A DNA stretch of 64,000 nucleotides. Origin: Pisaster brevispinus (lineage: Eukaryota > Echinodermata > Asteroidea > Forcipulatida > Asteriidae). Positions 1 through 9,960 of the stretch are shown here, one piece after another; the first letter of the stretch is position 1; every line of letters begins with the position of its first letter. Where the stretch lies: contig JAMKCF010000084.1 of NCBI GenBank assembly GCA_023634235.1, forward strand, positions 62,001-126,000. The letters run 5' to 3'. Below the pieces are notes generated by a model. That model searched no databases and had not been told where the DNA came from. It saw nothing but the letters and a program-made list of their open reading frames with translations. The translations under genes and the position numbers were made by a program.

Positions 1-1379
1 ACACGATGCCCTCATGACTTCATGACATACCTTGTCTCACATCACGATCGGCAAATGATGACAATGAAAAAATGATGATTCAGTTGCGACAATGCTAAAA
101 CAAAATCAACAGGATCGGCTCCGTTAACTTGCTAAAAATGTACGTTATTTACAGTCTCATATTGTTTGTACTACATGTGTATATACATCCAGGTATTTGG
201 TGTTACTCATGCAACGAAGGAGTCTACACTGTAAATCCTGTCTGATCTGACCTCATGAAAAGTGTACGCAACTATCGTATGTTGTTTACATGATTGCTAC
301 ACACACCCACACACACGACATGTCGATGAGATGTGAAGAATAGCGGTATAGCGCCCCCAACGTTTTCAATTGTCTCATCAGAACCAACGTGTTGGTAAGT
401 GCTAGGGTCGTTGCAACGACCCTTTACCACTATCACAACGTAGTTTTACTAACAAGGTACCTGACTAGTATGGTATCCTGACAAAATTTGTATGAAAGCA
501 CAGAAAAACCTGACTATTTCGGCCTGTAACAGATTGTGTGAAGCTGTCGTCTGCTTGGTTGTCTGTACTGTTTTAAATGTTATTTTTCAGGTTCAAGGAC
601 CAAAACTTAGGCTGGTTATCCACCATTTTCGGATTCAGCATCCCAATATTAGGTATACTAGGTATGTAACCAACTATTACTCAAAAATGACGCGTAATGT
701 TACTATTTTTAAATTTTGGCCTAGTCTACTTTACCGTTTATCTTGATAAAACGTCAAAAAATATTATTGTATATCATGTATATATGTAAATGTAAAGTTG
801 GCAACTCGGCTGATAAAAATTTAACCAACTAACCTAGCTCATGGGTCTAGAAATTCAACAAGGGCTTTGTAGAAGCACTTTATTAACTGTATTGATGAAA
901 TGTAACATAAAATAACAACTTAGGAAAGATGCACTCATCATAGAACAATTTCAAGATGGTTCAAGTGGGGAAGTGGAAACTTCCAAAGCCTGTTTAAATT
1001 CAAATCTTCTTCAGATTGTAGTGGGAAATAAATAGACTTATATTTTGTGATTTGTTTTATTAAAGCTGTTAAACAATAAAACTCACCTGTGAAAGTTTCA
1101 GTTAAATTTAGTGTCTACTTGTAAAGGAAAAAGCAAAAACTGAAACAGTATTTTCATCAATAACATTCAAATCCATCCTCGTTTAGCGAGATGACAGGAA
1201 CATATTGCCTCAAAACTTACAGAAAGTAACATTAATATGGAAATATTGATTGGTAGGCCAATAAAATTCTGAATGTTTAAGAAACCTTACACATTATCTG
1301 ATTATAGTAACATCAACATGGAAATATTGACTTGCTTGCCTTTATTATGGTTTAGGAGCACCTGATTGGAATAGTTGTG
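1..1379. other. No gene recognised
   Basis: AT-rich sequence with only short ORFs that show no recognisable domain. A small CA-rich tract lies near 299-316. No transposon ends, tRNA or convincing exon were seen. Confidence 0.5.
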
Positions 1380-1802
1380 GTGAAGCCGAGTATAACGGAA
1401 CAGTTAATCTGACACAAGTGCCATAATAAGAACCTGAACCCAATTTCAAGCCAAACATCAGTCTTGCCAAGACATTCCACATGACACGTTAACTCATAAT
1501 TGATTGAAAACAGCCAGTTTACAAGACATGTCGTGCATCTGTTATCAATTCTTAACAGCTTTTCATTGTTCATATTTTGCAGGCATTCCGTTCAAGAAGT
1601 TGTTTGACTGTTGCCAATCACTGATGTTACATCATAAAGGAGATGTTGAGCTGCCCCTTTAAGTGAAGTGGACTTTTTTACAACAGGTTTGTCTTGATTT
1701 TCTTTGCTTTGCCATTAATGATTCAGTCATAGTAAATTCATAAAGACAACTTAATCCTTGCACAATTGTCCGTTGACTCACCTTTGGTTTTATGTATAGG
1801 TC
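1380..1802 (+). repeat. Segmental duplication, copy A (5' part)
   Basis: This stretch aligns by eye with about 8230-8710. Shared landmarks are the TTCATATTTTGCAG acceptor-like site, the phrase CATAAAGACAACTTAAT, and the start of a 66-bp minisatellite downstream. Divergence is substantial, so the duplication is not recent. The two copies differ mainly in the number of minisatellite units and in later insertions. Confidence 0.65.
1583..1686 (+). other. Exon-like block (copy A), probably non-functional
   Basis: A pyrimidine-containing acceptor (ATTTTGCAG, ending at 1582) precedes 104 nt that end in CAG before GTTTGT. The frame matching the downstream paralogue begins IPFKKLFDCCQSLM and meets a TAA after 25 codons. 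The paralogue at 8445-8551 begins ILLKKLFECCHLLM and stays open for 35 codons, so similarity at residue level is visible (KKLF-acidic-CC). The protein family is not recognised. It could equally be a conserved non-coding exon, since the frame is shifted between the copies in the second half. Confidence 0.35.
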
Positions 1803-2249
1803 CTACATGTTGAAATATTTATATAAGTTAGTAAACTCACTGCTACACTCCAACAATTGCAGTTCATCCATGTGACAACACATGTTGTACTGGTTAGTAA
1901 ACTCACTGCTGCACTCCAACCACTGCAGGTCATCCATGCGATGGCACAGGTTGTGCTGTTTAGAAAACTCACTGACTACACTCTTACCACTACAGGTCAT
2001 CTATATGTCGGCAATAGTTGTGCTGATTAGTGAACTGACTGCTAGACTTCAACCACTGCAGTTCATCTTTGTGACGGCACTGGTTGTGCTGATTAGTAAA
2101 CTCACTGCTGCACTCCAACCACTGCAGGTCATCCATGTGACGGCACTCGCTGTTCTGGTAAGTAACACTCACTGCTTCACTCCAACTTCTGCAGGTCATC
2201 CATGTGACGGCACAGGTTGTGCTGATTAGTAGGGTCACTGGCACTTCAC
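1803..2249. repeat. 66-bp minisatellite, block 1
   Basis: About seven degenerate copies of a 66-bp unit whose core reads GCACAGGTTGTGCTGATTAG. Because 66 is a multiple of three, both strands give long repetitive ORFs with a 22-residue period (minus strand core QHNLCRHMDDLQWLECSS, plus strand core TAQVVLISKLTATLQPLQV). These are by-products of the period and are not called as genes. The array continues after the insertion at 2254-3772. Confidence 0.9.
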
Positions 2250-2590
2250 TTAAAGGGACACGCCGGCTTACTGTTTACCTAATATAGTAATGTGGAATGA
2301 CAGACAACAATTTTTAAATGGTTGTTGTAAAAAAAAAATCATCAAAATATCACGTAATTAACGAAAAATTTGAAAAAAACAAAACCCGGTCAAAGGTCAG
2401 CTTGTACGCTTTTCCAGCCGTTGCAACTGTCAAGTTTACGTGACAATGTTGCGCAATGTTGTAAGTAGACTGGTGCTCTGTTTATGTATCAATTATAACA
2501 ATGGCGAGGCATGAGGACCCAGACTTCATATCCATCAAGCACAAATTCACGTGTAAAAAAAAACCAGACATGAACGGACGTCAGTCCATT

Positions 2591-2709
2591 AGCCTTTTTG
2601 AGGTATGGTGGACACTATAGGAGTACACCATGTGATTTGGGTGTATACAAATTTACCCAAACCTATAATAGTGCCATAGTATTGTGTCCGCCATATCTCA
2701 AAAAGGCTT
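2591..2709. mobile_element. Nested foldback MITE, about 118 bp
   Basis: The two ends are inverted copies: AGCCTTTTTGAGGTATGG on the left, and AGCCTTTTTGAGATATGG when the right end is read on the minus strand. Similarity continues for about 30 bp on each side, leaving a short loop. It lies inside the larger TTAA element. The superfamily cannot be assigned from the ends alone. Confidence 0.75.
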
Positions 2710-2710
2710 A

Positions 2711-2823
2711 TAGAGCAAGGTTCCTTGCTCTTGGTCAGTCCTAGTCGAAGTCCGCTCGCGGTCGTAACCAATAACTGTTTCGGTTGAACTTGCCATTGAA
2801 ACAGTTATTGGTTACGATCGCGG
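2711..2823. repeat. Two hairpins inside the TTAA element
   Basis: A palindrome GAGCAAGG-TT-CCTTGCTC lies near 2712-2731. A longer inverted repeat follows: 2757-2781 pairs with 2798-2823 (core TAACCAATAACTGTTTC) around a 16-nt loop. No known RNA family fits. Confidence 0.8.
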
Positions 2824-3047
2824 AAAACGCACCCAACTTGTATTCTGTGTACGACGACGTACTATATTCTGTGTACTTGCAATGGAGAGGCTTCGACATC
2901 CAAGGATCGGTACAAAAAACATCGCAAGGAAAAACACCCAGAAGGTGGTCCAACCATGGAGGTAGAAAATCATGGTCCATCGAAAATTAAAAAGTAAAAA
3001 CAAAACACACGATAAATCCAAAGGGAAAGCCAGCTAAAGCAGCAATT

Positions 3048-3062
3048 GGGGGGGGGGGGGGT
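3048..3062. repeat. Poly-G tract
   Basis: About thirteen or more consecutive G residues within the TTAA element. Length may be inaccurate because homopolymers assemble poorly. Confidence 0.8.
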
Positions 3063-3579
3063 GGACATTGTGCAGCTATCATAGAAGTATCCAGCTGTAT
3101 GGGATAAATATTCCCCGTCGTCGTCCCGCGTGTGTAGCGCAGGCAACACTTTGTAATAGTTAGGGGATAATAGCTAGGGTATCAGACTAAAACCCTCCTA
3201 AAAAAAAACGTAATTGTTGGTCTGGCTCCCTACCCCTCCGACAAGCTCCCAAGCTCATGGCTAGACCGGCAAGCTGGGGAGTTCATGCCCGGGGCTTGTC
3301 TCTCTGGCCCCACGAGACACGGCACCGGCTATACAGGATATGCCCCAAGGTTTACGTTCCGCTAGCTCCCACACTGGTGTGCCGTAAAACACGCTTCGGT
3401 TGCACGGACTCTCTGAATGCGAATCTTACGTTAGATTTTTCAACATTATTTACAAATTGTATCAATAATCTGAATACATAGTCTTTTTTGTCAAATACTC
3501 ATGAATAATATAAAAAAAACAGATTTAAATTTGGTTCAGTAATTTACTTTTATACGGCTGGAAGTAAAACTATCTCCGA

Positions 3580-3627
3580 TCACGTGATTTATCCGAACCA
3601 CTTTTTTGGTTCGGATAAATCACGTGA
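3580..3627. repeat. 21-bp-arm hairpin with CACGTG motifs
   Basis: 3580-3600 and 3607-3627 are perfect inverted repeats (core CACGTGATTTATCCGAACCA) with a 6-nt loop. Each arm contains CACGTG, an E-box sequence, but no regulatory role can be inferred inside a transposon relic. Confidence 0.85.
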
Positions 3628-3776
3628 CCTTCGTTTTTTGAAAAATGCTCAAAAACGGCAAAATTTGATGGTTTCTTTTAGGAACCGTTCTTCTCCATTC
3701 CTGGAAGACCTTTGAAGTCATATTTGAGCCTATTTTGTAGCCCAAATAGCCCAACGAAGCCGGTGTGCCCCTTTAA

Positions 3777-4980
3777 CACTGCAGGTCTTCCTTGTGACGA
3801 CACAGGTTTTGCTGATGAGTAAACTCACTGCCACTGCTGCACTCCAACCACTGCAGGTCATCCATGTAACGGCACAGGTTGTGCTGATTAGTAAGCTCAC
3901 TGCTACACTTCAACCACTGCAGGTCATCCATGTGACGACTCTTGTTGTACTGATTAATAAAACTCACTGCTTCACTCCTACTACTGCAGGTCATCTATGT
4001 GACGGCATTTGTTGTTCTGGTAAGTAACACTCACTGCTTCACTCCAACTTCTGCAGGTCATCCATGTGACGGCACAGGTTGTGCTGATTAGTAGGGTCAC
4101 TGGCACTTCACTTAACACTGCAGGTCATCCTTGTGATGGCACAGGTTGTGCTGATAAGTACACTCACTGCCACTGCTGCACTCCATCAACTGCAGGTCAT
4201 CCTTTTGACAGCACAGGTTGTGTTGACTAGTAAACTCACTGCTTTACTCCTACCACTGCAGGTCTTTCATGTGACGGCACAGGTTGTGCTGATTAGTAAA
4301 CTCATTGCTACACTCCAAGCACTGCGGGTCATCCATGTGATGGCACATGTTGTGCTGTTTGGTAAATTCACAGCTATACTTCAACCACTGCAGGTTATCC
4401 ATGTGTTGACAAAGCTTGTGCTGATTAGTAAACTCACTGCCACTGCTGTACTCCATCAACTGCGGGTCATCCTTGTGATGGCGCAGGTTGTGCTGATTTG
4501 TAAACTATTGCTTCACTCCTACCACTGCAAGGTCATCTACTTGACAGCACAGGTTGGGCTGACTAGTAAACTCACTGCTTCATTCCTACCACCGCAGGTC
4601 TTTCATGTGATGGCACAGGTTGCGTTGACTAGTAAAGTCACCGCTATACACTTAAACCACTGCAGGTCATCTTTCTTATGGCACAGATTGTGCTGACCTG
4701 ACTAGTAAACTCACTACTTCACTTCAACCACTGCAGGTCGTGCACGCGACGGCACAGGCTGTGCTGATTAGTAAACTCTCTGCACCTCAACCACTGCAGG
4801 TCATCGATTGGTTGGCACAGGTCTTTCATGTGACGGCACAGGTTGTGTTGACTAATAAAATCACTGCTTCACTCCGACCACTGCAGGTCTTCCATTTGAT
4901 GGCATAGGTTGTGCTGATTAGTTAATTCACTGGTACACTCCAACCACTGCTGGTCATACATGTGACAGCACAGGTTTGTA
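3777..4980. repeat. 66-bp minisatellite, block 2
   Basis: About eighteen degenerate copies of the same 66-bp unit as block 1, resuming directly after the TTAA element. A higher-order duplication is visible: the atypical unit ending GTAGGGTCACTGGCACTTCA occurs at about 2231-2249 and again at 4091-4110. A 187-codon plus-strand ORF (4133-4696) is produced by the period and the lack of stops in the unit. It is not supported as a gene. Confidence 0.9.
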
Positions 4981-5070
4981 ATGTTGTGGTGGTTTTTTGT
5001 ATGGAAAAGACATGACCCTGGCATGGATAATGTTTAAATATTTGTTTGTTTTCTTGTTTCTTTCTTACAG

Positions 5071-5175
5071 CCCTTTTCTCTAGATCCAGATTTCAATGGT
5101 CATTGATTGTGGTTTCGTCATGTAGAGCATTTTGAGCAGTCTTCCTGAGTGTAGAACAATATTTTAGTGAAGCGG
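5071..5175 (+). other. Exon-like block, non-coding
   Basis: A good polypyrimidine/acceptor (TTTCTTACAG, ending at 5070) is followed 105 nt later by a strong donor (GCGG then GTAAGT). All three frames contain stops, so if it is transcribed it would be a non-coding or UTR exon. It follows the minisatellite, as expected if the array lies in an intron between this block and 1583-1686. Confidence 0.3.
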
Positions 5176-5654
5176 GTAAGTAGCACACCCTCAGTATGTT
5201 ATTTGAAGTTCTTGAAGTTGTGTTTTAAAGTATTGGCTACCTGTGTTTTGAAAATGCAATTTTCTTTACAAATTGAGTTTTTTAGCAATGTTAGAGTTAT
5301 TTGTAAATCTTAAGATCTGTTTAAGTTCATAGGTTGTCTCCCATTTGAGGTTTCAAAAAATTTTCCCTTCAAGTTTATCGTAGAGCTTGGCTGATTACCA
5401 AAAGACTCTTGTAAGCAGTTTTTAATTCTACAGTTTGTTTGATGGTACCAGTCTGTAATACTGTAATCTTTCAGTTGAATCAACTTTGTTTTGGCGTCAA
5501 AAAGAAATGCATTTTTTCATGTTCTTATATAAAATCTTGAACATCTATTTTTGTGATTTATAGTTTAGGCTTGACCTATAAACCATGTGTTGCCCGCCCA
5601 AGGTGAAGGGAAAAGCATCACCTTCGGAGGTACATTAAATATGGGGGTTTGACT

Positions 5655-5737
5655 CCTGAAGAAGAAACACAAAGGAAACTTGTGAGTTGGTTGACTGTTT
5701 AAAACAATGTTCTCTTCAAGACATCAGATAAAAGAAT
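5655..5737. repeat. 83-bp perfect direct repeat, copy 1
   Basis: This sequence (starting CCTGAAGAAGAAACACAAAG) recurs without a visible mismatch at 6253-6335, 598 bp downstream. The intervening sequence shows no terminal motifs of an LTR element. Confidence 0.9.
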
Positions 5738-6252
5738 CAAACATACAAAATGAAATATAAGACTGAAGAACTAAACTCAAAACTAAAGAATACCCACAAC
5801 ATATCTTACAAACACTCAAAGACCTGGCTAGTCTATTAACATTGTCTGTACTCTGTATATTGTGGCATTAACTCATCACACAACAGTGTTTACTCATACT
5901 TAAAACTATAATGACTTTTCCAACTCCAAATACATATGGGTGGCAAAGTAATTCAAAACAAATCTTAATATAACTAAATCAATGCAATCTCGATTTTAAA
6001 AGGATCAAATCAGTAAATCCTACAACCATAAGGAAAAGAGTCTAAATAAGCAAATAACGACATCACTCTCAAGGAGAATCTATTCAACTGAACATGGAGT
6101 GCTGTGTGCTTGAGACTAAACTGGGTAGGCCCATGGTTGATCAAAGTTTGGGAAGCAAAATCACTAATTAATGATCCTCAAAAGTTAGCAAAAAGGACAC
6201 AATGTTATCTATACATTATAAAGTAAATATAACTTTAAAGAAATTCTACATA

Positions 6253-6335
6253 CCTGAAGAAGAAACACAAAGGAAACTTGTGAGTTGGTTGACTGTTTAA
6301 AACAATGTTCTCTTCAAGACATCAGATAAAAGAAT
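6253..6335. repeat. 83-bp perfect direct repeat, copy 2
   Basis: Identical to 5655-5737. Flanking bases differ on both sides, so the repeated unit is sharply bounded. Confidence 0.9.
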
Positions 6336-6587
6336 GGCTTGAAGGGGCATGGAGTGCCAACTCACCAGTTCTTTATCTCCAGGATGTTTCATAACTCTAC
6401 CGCTGTTTCATGTTGGGACACACCAACTTGTATATGATGTAACTTGCATGAAACAGTAGTTACCAAGATAACACAAAATATAATGGAACAAAAAAATAAA
6501 GGGGGGTGGTATAAACCCATGGCCTCTACACATGTATACTTAGCATTTCATACTGAGTGATTTCTGAGTCTTGTGCACAATCACAGG

Positions 6588-6668
6588 CTACTCAGGTTGG
6601 ATTTGAACCCACAATCCTCTATATCTAGAGATGATGTTATACCGCTAGACCACTATACTTGCCTGTTG
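6588..6668 (-). mobile_element. tRNA-like SINE head
   Basis: On the minus strand an A-box-like TAGTGGTCTAGCGG (6642-6655) is followed at normal spacing by a B-box GGTTCAAATCC (6599-6609). These are the internal RNA polymerase III promoter elements. Acceptor-stem pairing is poor, so this is a tRNA-derived SINE or relic and not a working tRNA. The related plus-strand copy is at 44890-44970. Confidence 0.65.
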
Positions 6669-6802
6669 ACAAGGGACCAGTTTGAATTCTGTATCAGCAC
6701 TCCACACTTTATGACGTTACTTTTATTTAAAACACCCGGCTGTCAGACACTGTCAATCACACTGCACTTGAAGTATACTGTAGTCAGTACATGCAACTAA
6801 AC

Positions 6803-7037
6803 ATTGGATATGTAAGTTTTATTGTAAGATCTGATCTTTCTGTTTCCAGTGATGGGAAGCTTGGGTATTGGCATGATTGGGATGGACATGGACAAAACTA
6901 CAACTTTATTACAAATGGCCTTTGTGCTCAGGCTTGAGTGTTTTTTTGTGTCTAAGGTTGGTCGACTAAAGTTGCCCATGGTAAGGAACATGGGGTATGA
7001 GTGCAGTTGACTAAAGTCGCTTATGGTAAGGAAAGGG
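6803..7037 (+). mobile_element. TTAA-element fragment (family of 32088-32693)
   Basis: Closely similar to 32485-32693, including GGCCTTTGTGCTCAGGCTTG, paired GTCGACTAAAGT motifs and the terminal GGTAAGGAAAGGG followed by TTAA (7038-7041). The left end of the full element is missing or unrecognisable, so this is a truncated copy. Confidence 0.8.
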
Positions 7038-7041
7038 TTAA

Positions 7042-8250
7042 AACTTTCGAAGCATCATTGGTTTAAAAAAAAGGGTATAGATGTTTAAGCCATTTCTGAG
7101 AGCTCAAAAATAGTTTCAAAGATTACTGATAAACCTTGAGTTACCATGACCTACAGTGAGAGAGCTTTAAATTCAGAAAAAAACTTTGTTGATCTTCAGT
7201 GATCAACTGGAACAAAATAAGTACTAAATTTCTCTTGCTCTAGAAAGGTAAAGGGGTGTGTTATGACTACTAGTGCAGTGTGATCCACATTGTTTGACAG
7301 CCGTTTAAAAAAAAATAAAGGTAACGTCAATATGACATAATGTGAAAGTGAGGGCGGCGGGGGGGGGGGGGGGCTTGCTAGTTTTTCTGATCAAATTTCC
7401 AAAAAATGTTGTGTCATGGAAACTTCACACTTTTGCCCAATAATAACTAAGCACTAAATATACAAAGATAAAAACTTAAAATAGTTTAGTGATTACTAAC
7501 TAACTTCTTTAAATATATTGGCTAATTGCCATAGTAATTAGTCAAAGATACATGTCTCTTTGTGAAACCTAAATAGTGCGATGTCCTACTTAAACACCCA
7601 ACTGGATAACTTGCTTTTACATAGGAAAGGGGCGCGCATGTGACAAGATCACACGGACACTGACATTTAAGTGGCTCTCGTGAAATCTGAACAACAATTT
7701 TATTTACATTTTATGCTCTTCTGTCACAATGTATTACAATGCATCTTTGGGGCCTGTGGCTCTATGAAAAAACGCAAAATGCAGTTATTGAGATAAAGAC
7801 CCCTTCCTGTAACAATCAATAATTTGTCATCTTAAGATAAGTGGCTCTTTTTGGAAGCGGTGGTGTTCTGTGGGTATAAAAAAACTCTCATTCCCCAAGT
7901 TGTGACAGAATTTGCTTCTCATTTTCTTTTGCTTTTCAGCAAATATTGTTTAAATCTTTCAATGAATACCTGTGTAGCTTAGCTGTATATTTTTATGCTT
8001 AGGTTCTGTCTTGATCGGACTGTCTGTTTGTTATTCTTCTTGGTTCTGTTCTGTACCAGTCCTCCCAAGGCATCTCAGCATAAGCCTACATGTACTTGTG
8101 TAGGCTTCTGAAAGGCCTTCCTACCAACATTATTTCATTTCTTACATCCCGTTGGTAATTCCATTCACTTCCTCATGTATTTTCTGCTTGATTCTTTTTG
8201 TTCATTCAGTTTGGAAACAAATGTGAATTGAATGGGCTTGAAAAAAAGAA
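7042..8250. other. No gene recognised
   Basis: AT-rich sequence with no convincing ORF. It contains a poly-G tract near 7358-7372. No element ends were identified. Confidence 0.5.
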
Positions 8251-8330
8251 CAAGTGTCATGACTAGGACCTGAACCCACTGACAATATCATAACACAAGT
8301 CCAGTGCAATAGACCACTCAGCCACGACCC
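8251..8330 (-). mobile_element. tRNA-like SINE head (relic)
   Basis: Read on the minus strand it starts GGTCGTGGCTGAGTGGTCTA, resembling a class II (Leu/Ser type) tRNA with a longer variable region, then a degenerate B-box (GGGTTCAGGTCCT). The adjoining GTCATGAC and ACAAG motifs match the fuller SINE at 56010-56347. Only the head seems to be preserved. Confidence 0.6.
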
Positions 8331-8929
8331 CCCCTCCCGCCCCATAGCACCTGAACTAAACATAGAATGGAAACAGTCTGTTTACAGGACATGTCATGCA
8401 GTTGGTATCAAATGTTAACAGCTTTCATGTTTCATATTTTGCAGACATCCTGCTCAAAAAGTTATTTGAATGTTGCCACTTACTGATGTTTTTGATCATG
8501 AAGGAGATATTAAGCTGCCTCTTTGACTGTTGTCCACATTTTGTACAACGGGTAAGTCTTGCGTTTTGATCCAATATTTATTTTCTTTGCTTTGCCAATC
8601 AGTGGCAGTGAATTCATAAAGACAACTTAATGTTTGCACCATTATCAAGTGTCTCACCTTTGATTTGATGCCTATATCTCCTTCATGTTGAATTATTTAC
8701 AAAAGCATTTTGCAGTTTACCTGTAGGCCTAGTGAGATTTTGTTGCAGTGATGTCACAGTTTGGTCCATGGACAGCTTCAAAATGCAGTCCCTTTAAGTT
8801 TCTAATGCAACTGAAGTTAGACTAAGCAATGTATTTGCACCATGTTTTGACTTGAAATGGCTCCATAGTTTTGGAAGCATTTAAATTCTTTCTCTTTAAT
8901 GTGGCTGTTAAACTTAGTGGTCCTAGCCA
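8331..8929 (+). repeat. Segmental duplication, copy B (5' part)
   Basis: Aligns with about 1380-1802: the same exon-like block, the same CATAAAGACAACTTAAT landmark, then a short array of the same 66-bp unit and the same 3' flank (TATGGAAAAGA, then TTGGCAT). Compared with copy A it has far fewer minisatellite units and no TTAA insertion. Confidence 0.65.
8445..8551 (+). other. Exon-like block (copy B), possible 35-codon coding exon
   Basis: An acceptor (ATTTTGCAG, ending at 8444) and a strong donor (GTAAGT at 8552) bound 107 nt. One frame is open throughout: it begins ILLKKLFECCHLLMFLIMKE and ends CCPHFVQR, cysteine-rich and hydrophobic. The family is unknown. The paralogue at 1583-1686 is related in its first 14 codons but is shifted and stopped later. 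Without neighbouring exons the coding status is unproven. Confidence 0.35.
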
Positions 8930-9235
8930 TTCAAACGGCTGCAGGTCATCCATGTGACGGCACAGGTTGTGCTGATTAGTAAACTTACTGCTTCACTCCA
9001 ACTATTTCAGGTCATCCATGTGATGGCACAGGTTGTGCTGATTAGTTAACTCACTTGCTGCATTCAAACTATTTCAGGTCCTCCATGTAACTACACAGGT
9101 TGTGCTAATTAGAAAAGTACCTGCTGTACTCCAAATACTGAAGATCATCCATGTGACAGCACAGGTTGTGCTGATTAATTAAAAAACTCACTGCTGCACC
9201 CCAGCCACTGCAGGTCATCTTTTTGACGGCATAGG
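8930..9235. repeat. 66-bp minisatellite, block 3
   Basis: Four to five copies of the 66-bp unit found at 1803-2249 and 3777-4980, in the same orientation and inside the duplicated segment. Short ORFs here are artefacts of the period. Confidence 0.9.
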
Positions 9236-9294
9236 TTGTTGTAATGTTGTGATGATTTCTTCTATGGAAAAGAATTGACCTTGGCATTTGTAAT

Positions 9295-9960
9295 TAGGTG
9301 TTCGGCAAACAGCCAAAGACCTATTGTTATTGTTCTGTTTTTTGGGGGTTTTTTTCCTCGTCTTCTTCTTCTCAATGAAACTTCTCGAGCAATTTTGAAC
9401 AAAAGTAAAGCTTGTATAAACTTGAAGCTTATCATGAAGATCAAGCTTGGTGAGTAGACAAAGCCACAACTTTTTGGGGATGGTGACATCATCAATGACG
9501 TAATTACGTTAAGTAAACGTTACATAATTTTTAAAATTGTACCTTGAGAACCGAAAATGCTACGTACAAGATACTTGCATAACATGACAGCTTTTGTAAT
9601 GACTTACAAATGTCGTGCAAAACGTGACCTCATTTGACCTTTACTTCCGGTTGAAACCGGTTGAAAATTTCAATAATTTATATCTCAAGGACTTTTTGTT
9701 TTTCCACAAATATTTAAATGTTAGTTTGAAGCTTGTTTACCCTGCTCCATTTTTTGCACAGATATGACACCAGTTTGACCTTGTCCTCTGGTTATAAAAG
9801 CGCGCGTTTGTGTTGACCTCCATTCATAGCGCGTAAAGAAAAGTCCATGTGCACGTACATTACGTGCATACATGCATCCTACGATGTAGAGGGTGTGTAC
9901 ACGTGGCTCTGATGCTCTGCGCAGGTGGAGCATCGGGCTGTATGCACCATTCCGTTTTCA
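9295..9960 (+). repeat. Dispersed hairpin-headed CRE/ETS repeat, solo copy
   Basis: Begins with the head hairpin AGGTGTTCGGC...GCCAAAGACCT, then a pyrimidine-rich tract, a CRE-like TGACGTAA (about 9496) and, some 150 bp on, TTCCGG with a degenerate partner. This order matches the tandem copies at 31-39 kb. It interrupts the end of segmental copy B, so it inserted after the duplication. Confidence 0.65.

Larger units (their letters stand above)
2254..3772. mobile_element. TTAA-flanked DNA transposon, non-autonomous (piggyBac-like)
   Basis: Flanked by TTAA at 2250-2253 and 3773-3776. The ends are inverted repeats of about 14 bp (AGGGACACGCCGGC on the left; the right end reads AGGGGCACACCGGC on the other strand). 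It interrupts the 66-bp minisatellite. The uninterrupted sequence, CACTTCACTTAACACTGCAG, is present in the paralogous unit at 4104-4123, so the boundaries are exact. TTAA target duplication is the hallmark of the piggyBac superfamily. No transposase ORF is visible, so the 1.5-kb element is probably a deletion derivative or a composite; it contains a smaller foldback element and two hairpins. Confidence 0.9.

Noticed and set aside
4133..4696. 187-codon plus-strand ORF
   Set aside because: It is the 66-bp minisatellite read in a stop-free frame; the 22-residue period and the matching minus-strand ORFs show that it is a repeat by-product.
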